A stretch of 64,000 bases of DNA from Sabethes cyaneus (Eukaryota > Arthropoda > Insecta > Diptera > Culicidae), in the NCBI RefSeq assembly GCF_943734655.1, contig NC_071355.1:222132527-222196526 (forward strand). The letters run 5' to 3'. The notes beneath the pieces are model-generated. The model saw nothing but the letters and a program-made list of their open reading frames with translations. It searched no databases and was not told where the DNA came from. The position numbers and the translations under genes were made by a program. Of the stretch, positions 48,521 through 59,170 are shown in pieces. Each line of letters begins with the position of its first letter. Positions within the stretch are counted from its first letter, which is position 1.

Positions 48521-48849
48521 GCCCCAGTTTCGTTTATATAGCTCGCTCCTACTAACAAAACAAAAAAAAAGTTTGTTCCAATACGTTGTGTAGTTTCTGA
48601 GAAAAAGAAAGCAGTGTGTTCCACGCCGCACTGGAACGCTTACGAGTATGGTCGTTTTTCAGCCATTTTCCGTGGTCGGATCATTACAAAATTAGTATCA
48701 AAATAAGCGGAAAAGACTGCAGCAATGAAATGAATTTATCAAATTTATTAGTCGTTTATGTCTCCTTAATGGCATTCTGTGATATGTAGACCGATTGATA
48801 ATAACTTCCTTTCTGCAACTCACACTTTGCCTTGTTGAACTGGATTACC

Positions 48850-48960
48850 TACGAATGACCGAAACACAAATGGCCGAAATAACAAATGGCGTAATAGATC
48901 TAATCGCCGAATTATCAAATGGCCGAAACACAAATGGCGGAATGTCATTTTCAGCCGAAA
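48850..48960 (+). repeat. AAATGGCCGAA(A) tandem words
   Basis: 'acaaatggccgaaataac', 'aaatggcgtaa', 'tcaaatggccgaaacac' and 'aaatggcggaa' follow each other with about 13-18 bp spacing, six to seven times. Degenerate, non-coding. Confidence 0.6.
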
Positions 48961-51900
48961 ATTCATGGCCTTCTACTTGCAAATGTTGGGTATACGCTGT
49001 CCTTACTCGCTGTCGCTCGTTCGGACTCAACTATGGAGCCATCCAGATACCACGTGTACAGAAAAGTACCAATTTTCAACCCACCCGTCCCCCTCCGTGG
49101 ACAAGCGTGGGCATTGACTCAACTCCCACCCCCCTCCCCTGTTCGTCCATGTGGACATTTTTTTTTCTTATGTAAAATTTAACAAAACAGAAATGCATGG
49201 TGCCAAATTTTGTTTTCAACTAGATTTATGCACTATTTGTTAAAAAAGCTTACGTGAAAGGAAGCTCCAGTCACACAATATATACGGATTCCATGGATTT
49301 TCTGTCAAATTTTCGTAATAAAATCCGTATGCAAGGTATTATTCTATTCATAGTGATCTTGTCTACTGTGAATTATGAACTGCGACTGCAAGAAAGTTCA
49401 TTTCAGCTTGACTATCGGTTGACGATTCTTCACCGTCAAGAGTATCCCTGTTTAACCAGAGCACCTCAGCTTGGCCGTCTACTTTCAAGACCGACGCGAT
49501 GTGGTTCGAAAAATTTTCTGAAGGCGAATCGTTTTGGAAATACGTTTCACTTGGATACCCTTTTTTGGCGAGTTGTATTTGATTTTGAGGCAAAACGCAA
49601 TCCACATTTGTCGCAAGCATCTTAGAGTGAGATCAAATGTTTTGGGTGTACTTCCGTAACCTTTGTCATTTCCCAAAAGAGGCAAGGGTTGTGAAATAAC
49701 AACATCTTTATTATTCCATTACTTCAACTTTCAGGCTGGGCAATCAACATCTATGTGTTCTAACGCAGGCTTGATCTTTTCAACAAGTTTGATGCCAGAC
49801 ACGTGCTCTGGTAATGCTCGATTCATGTGTTTACATCAACATACGCCTCATCAGAAGATAAAAATTTATTTGAGTTTAAAAACAATCACTGATCAAAGGT
49901 TAATGCTAATATGTATAATTAATTCAATATTTTTGTTTCCAACTTCTATTTTTTGTATTAAAAAAAAAGCCTGTCCGCGTGGACATTTTCTAGATTTTTT
50001 TATGCCAATTTCACCGATATTGAAAGGTAATTGAAAAGCAACTTTCGGTTCCCGGTTAACCACAAAGCAATCCTAAAAGCACCATATTTCACCCTGCAGA
50101 GAGGAAGTCGAACGAGCAAGCCTCCTTTCTATAGCTTTTTTTTTAAGAAGAATCGAAACAGAGGGTGTAGAGACCTTCTTAGAAGATTTCTTTCATGGCA
50201 AATAAATTCAAGTTTACGACGTTATTGGTTTGGCACTTAAGTATAGTAAATTGGTATTTGTTTTTGTTAAGTAGGAATAATCATTCGCTATTGCTTTTGC
50301 CAACATTTTATACCAATTGTGTCGTCTATATCAAGCTCAAACCTTTCAATGAAGTCATTTTGTTATCTTCAATTATGAAACCTTGATTTGAGAGTTCTTC
50401 CTGTTTGGGACACTGAATAAAAAAAACGGCCGCCACTGTATATTCATACCACCTTTGGACGAAAGAACAAAGTGTGTTTAACAAGCAGATCACATATCGG
50501 TCGATACGGATCCATTTTGGCTTCTAGTGCAATTGAAAGGATTGGGCTGGCTCCTGGGATGTAACCTGGTCAGTCAGTATCGGTGAGTACGAAACCCAAC
50601 GCAACCAACGGAGCGGGAAAATATTCAATTAAGCCATGTTAAAGAAAACGAACGCAAAATAACACCGACATCCTCTAGTGAGTGAGTGAGTAAATAGCGT
50701 CCGTTTGATTACGATGAGTGCTCTTCGGGCAAAAAAGGGTTTGGTTTATCCGGGCGAAATTGGCCCCAAGACAGTTGTTGTTTTGATGCTTGTGATCAAC
50801 AGCTACCTTTTTTAGAAGAATCACCTCAATAATGATGAAATAACTACTTCACCCGATGTATATCCTCTTTCCGTTTCCCAGTAGAGTATAAACACTTTTT
50901 ATGGGGATGGTGGTTGTGCTAGAGGAACGGTTCCTGCTGGGAAATTGGTATCCTCTTGAAGGAATTATTCCGCTTAGTTTGCGGCAGTACAAGTCGGTTT
51001 ATAGGTCATTTCATTTGGTAGCTTCCAGAGAAGCTATTTCAGTCGAATTTATCATTAATTGGTTATGCATTTATCGTAACTTTGATGGCAATTTGGGTTT
51101 TATTACTTCTTTTGTTTTCTTCACCTTGGAAAAGCTATAATATGGCATCAAAAATAATAAATAATATTGCACGTTCAGATTGGGAGCCTATCACCTAGTT
51201 CTTTATTGCTTGCTTAGGAGCCATAAAAATAAACCGCACCTCAGCATAATTTTACTAGCCTTTCTGGTCTTTATTTTTCTTATGTATTTCATGACAAAAC
51301 ATAAACGTAATTGACTGATATATTTAATGAAACTGAAGCAACAGATCCGGTTCAGAACCTTCACAATATTTTGATTTAAACCTGTCTCCTTCAAAAGCGA
51401 GTTGAAGAGCAACATCCGAAGCAAGGTGATCCGAAGTATGCTGTGCAACAGATATTATTTCCTCTGGGTTTGCCCATTACGCTTCCGATTATAGATTCCT
51501 ACTAATACCGGGCACGACTTTGCTAGGCATCAAATCCATCAATCAGCTGCTGCTGGCTGCCGGCAGACTTGGGACTTTCTCTCGATTGCCAGTTAATACC
51601 TAACCTACAATCAATCACCGCTTCTCGTTCGACCGAAAATATTCTGACACGCATTTTCGTTGATATTGGCAAGTTGAACATCGGCGTTGATGATGGTCTA
51701 GCAGTAGCATGACCGGGTCGGAAAATGATAAGGATCCGCCGGATCAAATGCCAAACAAACGGAGTGAAGTAGGGTACTTACGCTGTATGCTGTATGTTGT
51801 ACAGCAGCAGGTAGGCAGGTATGTATGTGCGTACGTACGTGAAAGTGCGGGAGCTCAAATCAAACATATCAATCGGACCGTAGCTTGTGAATGGCTTAAA

Positions 51901-53255
51901 GAAGGGAGGCTTATCGAAATTCTATCTTTGTGCTCTTTTCCCGTGCTTTCTTTTCCTCGACGATTGACGAAACAAACTGTTGCACGATTCTTCAGGTCAT
52001 AGACGTGGTCGTTGATTCTCTTTATCGCTCTTCATCAAAAGCGCTTCTTCTCGCACTCCCAAATCGTAGGTAATGAACATTAATTGAAAAGTATAGGCTT
52101 TATCGTAATCGCAAGAAGATCTAAACTTCAGCAGCATTCTAAATAGAACGGCAATTCCCGGAACGAACGTGGAGTCACGTGGAGGCGGTCGAAAATCGTG
52201 ATTTTTATGGGTGTGAGGGCTAATAAAATAGCGAGGGCGTTCGTATAGAAGAGTTTACTGAGAAGCAGGAAACTTGAGCTTGTTAGATTTTAATAGTCTT
52301 TCGAAGCATTTATGGGAAGGCATTAAAATGTTGGACATCACTAAACACGCCATATGCTGGTTTCATTGCTGAATTTCTATTAGGTTTGAAGAAGTCATTA
52401 AACTGCAAGTCGAGCTGGTGTTTCACTGGAGATTGGGTGTTACCGAGCATATTAGTTTTTTTGGTAACAGGAATATTTGAAACTGATTGCACTTGCTTCA
52501 TTTGTATGACGTCTGTTCCACTAACAATCACTAACAAGTATAACAATCTGTCTTATTGCGCACAATACATCTGCAGTACAAAAAGAGTTGATTTTAGTTG
52601 AAACTGCATGAGGCTTTTATGGTCCAATGGAGAAATTTTGTCTTTTGAAAAGGCTTTTCATGGTACATTCTTTATTCCAATTTTCCAAAGAAGTGTAATA
52701 CTCATTTTTTGCAGAATCTTCAGTGAAAGAGTACACTTATCAGATAACTTATCGTCAAAAAAGATAACCAAACCATCAATCTCATTGTAGTCCACAATAA
52801 CTTTCATGGTTTTGAGGGACCCCAGCATAAAAAAGAGGGGTTGTTAAGTATCTTAACAATAAAAAAAATCGATTTTTTCGTGAACAAAAATTTTTATTTA
52901 CAATGATAGTTATCGTCCGATCATGGTAATTTTTTAAGCAAAAAATCTAAATATATTTAGAAAAGGTAGTAAATTTGTGATGAAATATGGCCAATTCTAC
53001 TGCTTAAATTAAGAAACAAAAATATGAATAAAATTGGAATTTTTGACACTTTAACAATAAATTTACCATAAATTTCAATGTACACAATAAAAACTGTTGT
53101 TGACGCATTGTTTCTACTACAAAATTTAACGTAAATTTTGTTCGGGTATACTTTTGTTTCAAAATCAATACAGAAGAGAAATCCATCCAAGCGTATGATC
53201 ACTCTTTATCACATTTGTTTTATAGGTATTGTCCTTGATTGTATTTGGAGAAAAT
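48961..53255. other. No recognised gene; traces of repeats
   Basis: 'gtccatgtggacatttt' (49146) and 'gtccgcgtggacattttc' (49974) recur and may belong to one old element. ORFs at 49254-49625 and 49663-50034 are unrecognised. A short GTAC/GTAT-rich run lies near 51780-51842. Confidence 0.35.
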
Positions 53256-53934
53256 TAGGGTATGTTGCTGCTTCGTCGTAATTGCCTATTCCCGTCCTAT
53301 CCAACACAAATTATTAAAAAATGTCAGCGATTTTTATGACACGTAATGTAAAATTAGTTATTCCCTAATATTTTAGTTTGTTGACTATCATACGCGATTA
53401 ATCAAAGTGAGCTGAGATCTATTTGAATGTATTTTTTCATTAAAGAATTCCTAGCATGAAATATTTCCTACGTTTTTGCGTGCGATAAAGAAGAAAATGT
53501 CGACTAATCGTTTCAATTTCCGTCATTCATAAAATAAAAATAACCCACGCAACGCATTGTCGTTATTCCGCAACCGGGAAATCTTGCATGACCTGCAGAA
53601 ATTTTGCAGAATAACATTTGTCATGCCGTCTTACACAAATACATGCGCGCTAGCTTCGTAAACAATATTGTGATTTTTAGTTCGGACGATGAAAAATTTT
53701 GATGGACGGATTTCAAAACGGTACGACGAATTTAAGATATAAAGTCAGCTGCGTAATTTCAACAAAATGCTTTTTAATCGCTTTTTAATGAATTCAAAGG
53801 GCACGGATCGGAAGGTAAGTGTATTTCAGTGAAATCAGCCGCAGAACTTCTGGAGTATTTTTTAAATCCACCTTAGAAATGATGAAAATTAGAGTGGCTT
53901 TCCTTACTACGTCGGGAATTAGAAATAAACCCTA
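53256..53934 (+). mobile_element. 680-bp interspersed element, copy 2
   Basis: Same orientation and full length as the copy at 39179: starts TAGGGTATGTTGCTGCTTCG and ends 'gaattagaaataaaccctaa'. Many single-base differences but no large gap. The left flank 'aaaat' and right flank 'tactt' do not give a clear target duplication. Confidence 0.82.
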
Positions 53935-54559
53935 ATACTTTTTTGAATTAAACCGTTTCATGCACATTTGAGATTTGACTTAAATTAATTAAGGACACTT
54001 AGTCTCAACCAGGGACCGAAACGGTTACACTTTTTTTATACATTTACCAGCATGCAATGTCATGTCAGACTCTCCAATGCCATCGCTCTGCATTGTTTCT
54101 GCATCGACAGTGCCTGTCTCTAGTACGTGTTGAGACTAGCCCGTGTACGTACATGATAATAAGCAAACATTTTCGTACGTCAAGTGACCATTCATCAAAA
54201 TGTCGTGTAGAAATGACATGCATTTGCCGTTTTTTGCTTACAGTTATCGTTGCAATAGTATGGAGAAGTGATAAAGAATAAGGAGTATGGGGAACCTTCT
54301 TATTTAAAACCGTGTTGTTTGGGGGAAAGCTGTTGCTGCTTACGTGCGCAACAGCAAAAGAGAATACAAAAAGTGTCTCCAAGACTGGTGACATTTTCTC
54401 CTCCATACCGAAAAGTTTACGACACGTAGAACAAAAGAAGTTTTCGTTGTTCTTGCATTTCTTTTCGGTGCTTGCGAAAAGAAATGCAAGAAATACCAAT
54501 AACATGTTCAGTCTTAGTAGCAAGAAAAAATGGTAAATGTCTTTAAATTTTTGTCACCA
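53935..54559. other. No recognised gene; one strong hairpin
   Basis: A 152-codon minus-strand ORF (54065-54523) and a 74-codon plus ORF overlap the hairpin at 54450 and look like chance. Nothing else identified. Confidence 0.35.
54450..54492. other. Perfect 18-bp hairpin
   Basis: TTCTTGCATTTCTTTTCG is followed by a 7-base loop (gtgcttg) and its exact inverse. There is no T-run characteristic of a terminator and no repeat family link was seen. The arms are close to small-RNA length, but an isolated palindrome is also possible. Confidence 0.6.
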
Positions 54560-55380
54560 AACAGTACATTGAACGTCTCTGGTCTCAACTTTCGTTATTG
54601 ATCTTTCGCTTTCTCCTTTCGTCAGTGTTTTTCCGTCTTTCATCTTTTATTATTCTTGGTGTGGTTCGCTCGTTGTAACATCTGCCTTTCTGGCATCTTT
54701 ACGTTGTCTTTTCCAGCGGCTTATTGTTATATTTTATTGTCTTTTATTGCGCCTTAATTTCGCCTTTTTGGCCTCATTTTTACTATGTTTTTTGCACTTC
54801 TTGTCATTGTTTAGCTGTCGTTTAATCGTCTCCTTATTGCCTTTTCTGCATCAATTTATAGTCTTTCGGTGGTTTTTGACATTTCTCTGGCGTTTTTTCG
54901 GTGTCCTTTCATCGCATTTTTGTCATCTTTCGTCTTTCAATTTCATCAGTTTATCGTCTACTTGTGATCATATTTTCGTCTTCTTTTTTTTCGCTTTTCA
55001 CCGCCTCTTCTTCTATTTGCGATCTTTTTGTCGTCTATTTGCTGTTTTTACGACATTCTGATGTTGTCTATTCGTTATTTTTTGTTGTTTTTTTTCGACA
55101 CGTTTTTGTGTCTTTTTTGTCACCTTTTCATGGTCGTTTTGCTATCTTTACGTCACATTTCCGTCGTCTGTTCATCATTTTGTGATCCTGTGTTTTGCAT
55201 TTTTGCCACTCCTTTCAACCGTTATTGGCGTCTTTTTTGTTGCTGTTTTGGCATCCTCATTTTGTCAATTTTTGTTTCTTTTTTCTGTCATCTTTCTATC
55301 GTTGTTTTTGTTGTCTTTTCGTCACCTTTTCTCGCTGTCCTGTTTGTTTTGAAAGCAACCAAAACTGCTACAAAAGACGT
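54560..55380 (+). repeat. Pyrimidine-rich TCGTCTTTTTG word array, part 1
   Basis: Words such as 'tttttcgtcgtc', 'tcgtctttttgtc', 'ttttgtcatctttc' and 'ttattgtcttttc' follow with irregular 15-25 bp spacing. The strand is strongly T-rich. Overlapping F/L/S-rich ORFs come from this. The same kind of array resumes at 57460. Confidence 0.6.
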
Positions 55381-55450
55381 TTATTAGGACTGTCGGAATG
55401 CCCTTCTGGATATAAAAAAACCCGATTTAATCCACCTAGTGGTGAAAGGA

Positions 55451-57446
55451 ACCTTTGTTATACGGTCTTACTTGCTATTTGAGATAGAAATCGACACGTC
55501 TTCGAAACATAATTCATCTATTGGTTAACGTTGCGTGGTGCGTTGGTTTTCATTAAATTTTTGGAAATTTAATAAATTTTGATAGATCCTTTTTTCATGA
55601 AATTACTGAGTAAGGGTAAGCTGGTTGTTTCTAATTTGAGTAAGTGCAAGTAAAAGCAAGTTATAAGAGGAAATATTATTCTTTAACATATACATTGCGT
55701 AGTAAAAGTCTAGTTCATAGGTTTTTGAACTACGCATAAATTTCTGTAACGCCATTATTTTTGATTGACATCAATAAAGTTTTCTTGAATAAATTTCATC
55801 AATTTCTATTAACCTTCGATTACTCACGCTGTTGCATTTTGTACAACACGTGTAGGTTTTTGAATGCCATATTGTTATAAAGTTACAAATCTCTGCTTAA
55901 CTAACGTATGCTCTTCAATTACCTTGTTATGAGCAAAATGTCATAATTATGCATTAATACTTTAAATTGTTGGGCAAATAGATCAGCATAAACTGACATC
56001 ACAGAAACGAAGCAATCAGCATGTGAGTTGTACCGCGATTGACCCTGGAAGTTTCTCTCGTTTCTTCATATGTAAAAATGGTGTCTGTATGCAGCAACAC
56101 AATTAGCAAATATAAAATGTTTAAAATGTATCTGTTGGTAGTCGAGTCATTCGGGGTCAAAATTAAGGCTTTATTTTAATCAAAGTTCTACAGTACCTAA
56201 ACAAACAAACATAGAGGTATACTATATTAATCAAAGTTGTGTATTTTTACTATTTATACAATTTTGTAATACATGAAAAAGGAATGCAACAATTACAAAA
56301 AGAGCTAAAATAGAAAAAACTGATCTTACAAATTCATATACAATGAATAAGATTTTTCTCTCTTCGCTTAATAGATAGAAGGTTACTGTTTTTAACAAAA
56401 TTTCTTGTAATAATATGTTCTAAAACTTTGCAGAACACATCAATGTGTTATATTGAAACTGAAGAAAAATAATTTTTTTATTTCACTTATAGGGGGATTA
56501 ATCAAAATTTAAATTGCACCAGACGATAGAACTTTCAATTTCAAGAAATTCTTCCGAAGGTTCCATAAACCTAAAACCAAGTTTTCCCAGTCAAAATTCT
56601 AATGCGCATGTCTTTTTGGCTTTGGACCATTGTGCGCACGAGTAACCGAATTACAAAAGTCGGCGCGAGTGTTGGAGGGTTAATATCTTTTGATCGGCAA
56701 AACCGATACTTCTGAAATTTTGCAGATATATTTGTAGCATTAAAATATCTAATTTGATGCCAAAATAATTCAAACTAGATAAATCATCTTAGATGAAATC
56801 GTTACAAATTATTGTAAATTTTAATGTGTTGTATTCAATTGATCATAACTCTCAAATTAAACGTCCAATCAAAAAACAAATCAATAGTGATCTATTAGGT
56901 TATGTTACCTGTCAAATGAGACTAATAGCGTCTAAATCGCTTTAGTCATTTCTAAGAAACAGGCGATAATTATTACCTTGTCAAAACAGGTTTTTTAAGC
57001 ATAACTTTTAAACTGATTGTTTGTTTTCAATAAAATTTATCCGAAAAATTTAGTGTTAACAAGAGCTTTCATTCGATACCAAGATCGTTGAAATCGGTCA
57101 TTTGGGTACGGAGAAAATCGTGTCACGTAATTTTTACTTTTTTACTTATAACTTTTAAACGAAATGTCGAACCTCGAAACAATTCAATAGTGATATACTA
57201 GGCAATAATACCTTTCAAACAAAAGTAATAGCGAACAAATCGGTTCAGCCATCTCCGAGAAACAGGCGATAGAAAAATTGCGCTCCGCACATACATACAC
57301 ACATACACACACACACACACACACACAGACATTGCTCAGTTCGTCGAACCCTGTCGATTGGTATATGTGGCTCGGCCCTCCGGGCCTCGGATCAATTTCG
57401 TGTTTTTCGACCAATTCCTAAACCTTTGTTATAGTATAACAAAGGT
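55451..57446. mobile_element. 2-kb block with ACCTTTGTTATAC inverted ends
   Basis: ACCTTTGTTATAC at 55451-55463 is exactly inverted at 57434-57446 (GTATAACAAAGGT). The right part includes an AC microsatellite and 'gacattgctcagttcgtcga', 'ggctcggccctccgggcctc', wording that I associate with abundant mosquito repeats. Interior AT-rich, with no transposase ORF. It lies between two parts of the pyrimidine-rich array. Boundaries are moderate: the left edge could lie further out near 55385. Confidence 0.45.
57295..57328 (+). repeat. (AC)n microsatellite
   Basis: About 15 AC dinucleotides after 'acatacatacacacat'. It gives the VCVCVC peptide on the minus strand, which is not coding. Confidence 0.9.
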
Positions 57447-57459
57447 AAAAACACTAAAA

Positions 57460-58747
57460 TGTTGTTTTCTTTTCTGTCGTTTCGTCGTTCTTTGTCGCCT
57501 TTTTGACGCTTTCTAAATTATTTTTTGTCATTTTTTGTCGTGTTTTCTAGTTCTGTTGTTTTTTTACACGGCTATTTTTCATTTTTGTCGGTGTTTTGGC
57601 TTCTTTTCGTCGTTATCGTCGTGTCCGCTTTCTGCCGAATATTCGTATTTTTTTCATCGTTTTTTGTTTTTTATCATTATTGGCGTGGTTGTTGGCGTCT
57701 TTTCATCGTCTTCATCATATTTTCATCTGATCTATCAAGACGTTCCAAAAATTTCAGTCATATTTTCTTATTATTCATTCATCCATTGTGCTTAAAAGCT
57801 TCATTTTTGGCATATTTCGTCGATTTTTTTTGCGTTTTTGACGTTATTTTCGTTGCTGTTTTGACATCTTTCTGTCGTCTTTTCTTTGTTTTGGATTATC
57901 ATCTTTTTGTTGTCTATTTTAATCGTTTCGCCGTTGTTGTCTTTTCGTCTATTTCTCCAATTTTATCATTATCATATTTACTGTTAAGACAACAAAAATT
58001 TGTATTTTTACTTTCCAGCATATTTTCGTCGTTTTTTTGTCGTCTTTCTGTCATATATTCGTCATCTATTCGTCGTCCCTTTCGCGTGTTTTGTCGCCTT
58101 TTTGAAGCTTAATTATTTTGTCTTGGTTTTACCGTCCTTTTATCGTCTCTTTTTCGATTTTTCTACAACTATTGATTTTGATTATTGTTGTCTTTGCGAT
58201 TCCTTTTTGCATTCTTTTTGCTCTCTCTCTTTGTTTTCTTCTATTCGTATGCGTCGTCTGTTTGTCATCTCTCTGCCATATTTTTGTCGTCTTTTTGTTA
58301 TCTTTTTGCCATGATTTCAACGTATTTTCCTAGTTTATTCGTCGTGTTTTGAAGTCCGGTTTTGAATTTTTTTTACTTTTTCATCTGACTTTCTCGTTAT
58401 CATCGTCATTTTTTATTTTGACACTTTTAAACGTTTTTTTGTCCATTTTTTTCGGTTGCTATGTCTTATTTAGTCATATTTTTGTCGTTGTTTTGGCTTC
58501 TTTTAGTCATCGTTTTGTTTTTCCGGCTTCTTTTCTTCGTTTTGTTGTAATCTCTCTGTCGTATTTTTGTTCATGCATTGGACCGTTTATGTCGACTATT
58601 TTGTTGTTGTGTTGGCGTTCAAAATGTTACATTTTTACCATCTTTTCATTCTGCTTTCAATGTCGTTTTAAGCATGTTTTGTCACCTTTTCTTACGCTTT
58701 GTCATGTGACCTCATTTTGTCATGTGTTTGTCCTTTTTGACGCTCTT
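57460..58747 (+). repeat. Pyrimidine-rich TCGTCTTTTTG word array, part 2
   Basis: Same wording as 54560-55380: 'tcgtcgttctttgtcgcctt', 'ttttcgtcgttatcgtcgtg', 'tcgtcgtttttttgtcgtct'. It includes 'gacgttccaaaaatttcag' at 57739-57757, a near match to the 3' end of the retroposons at 15589 and 63031. ORFs up to 195 codons arise only because T-rich DNA has few stops. Confidence 0.6.
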
Positions 58748-58750
58748 TTG

Positions 58751-59078
58751 GCTCTTATACAAATGAAATACAACTTTCCTAATAAATCGAGAACTAATCA
58801 AGCAAATAGAACCATATTTGGCATGTGAGGGTTTTTGGAACCAAACAATTTTCTTATGGTGTACTGCGACCTCTCCCTCCTCTAAGAGGGGGGCTCCCAT
58901 TCAAATGAAATACAAATTTCTGCATAACTCGAGAACTAATCAAGCAAGTGGAACCAAATTTGGCATGTGAGGGATTTTAGAGGCATGAATTTATTTTATG
59001 ATGGTTTGAGACCCCTCATCCCTGTGGTAGTGGGGGCGGACTCTCATACAAATGAAACAGAAATTTTTGCGTAATTTG
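58751..59078 (+). mobile_element. Helitron minisatellite fragment, two units
   Basis: Two 143-bp-type units ('atcgagaactaatcaagcaa', 'ggcatgtgagggtttttgga', 'cataactcgagaactaatca') with no Helitron ends. It then enters the 3' type of unit ('tgatggtttgagacccctca') and breaks off at 'gaaatttttgcgtaattt', where a transposase fragment begins. Confidence 0.7.
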
Positions 59079-59170
59079 ACGTCATCGCTTACCTCCTTGG
59101 GGACCAACGTAAAGCACCCGGTCCCCTGCCAGTCGTTGCCATCCAGCGTCAAATAGGTTTCGTCGTCCAT
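59068..59170 (-). pseudogene. Fragment of a DDE transposase
   Basis: On the minus strand, MDDETYLTLDGNDWQGTGCF followed by TLVPKEVSDDVK reads as the region around the second catalytic aspartate of a Tc1/mariner-type DDE transposase (the MDDETY motif). Only about 34 codons remain. A stop lies four codons upstream of the Met, so the frame is broken there, and downstream it runs into Helitron unit sequence. The start shown is not a real initiation site. Identification rests on one short motif and my recollection of the family; moderate confidence. Confidence 0.55.

Noticed and set aside
49360..49690. Hint of a C2H2 zinc finger on the minus strand (CDKCGLRFASKSN)
   Set aside because: Only half a finger, no His pair in any frame, no second finger and no consistent frame.
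57525..58828. ORFs up to 195 codons, rich in F, L, S and C, resembling membrane proteins
   Set aside because: They lie in the pyrimidine-rich word array, overlap in several frames, and have no family motif.
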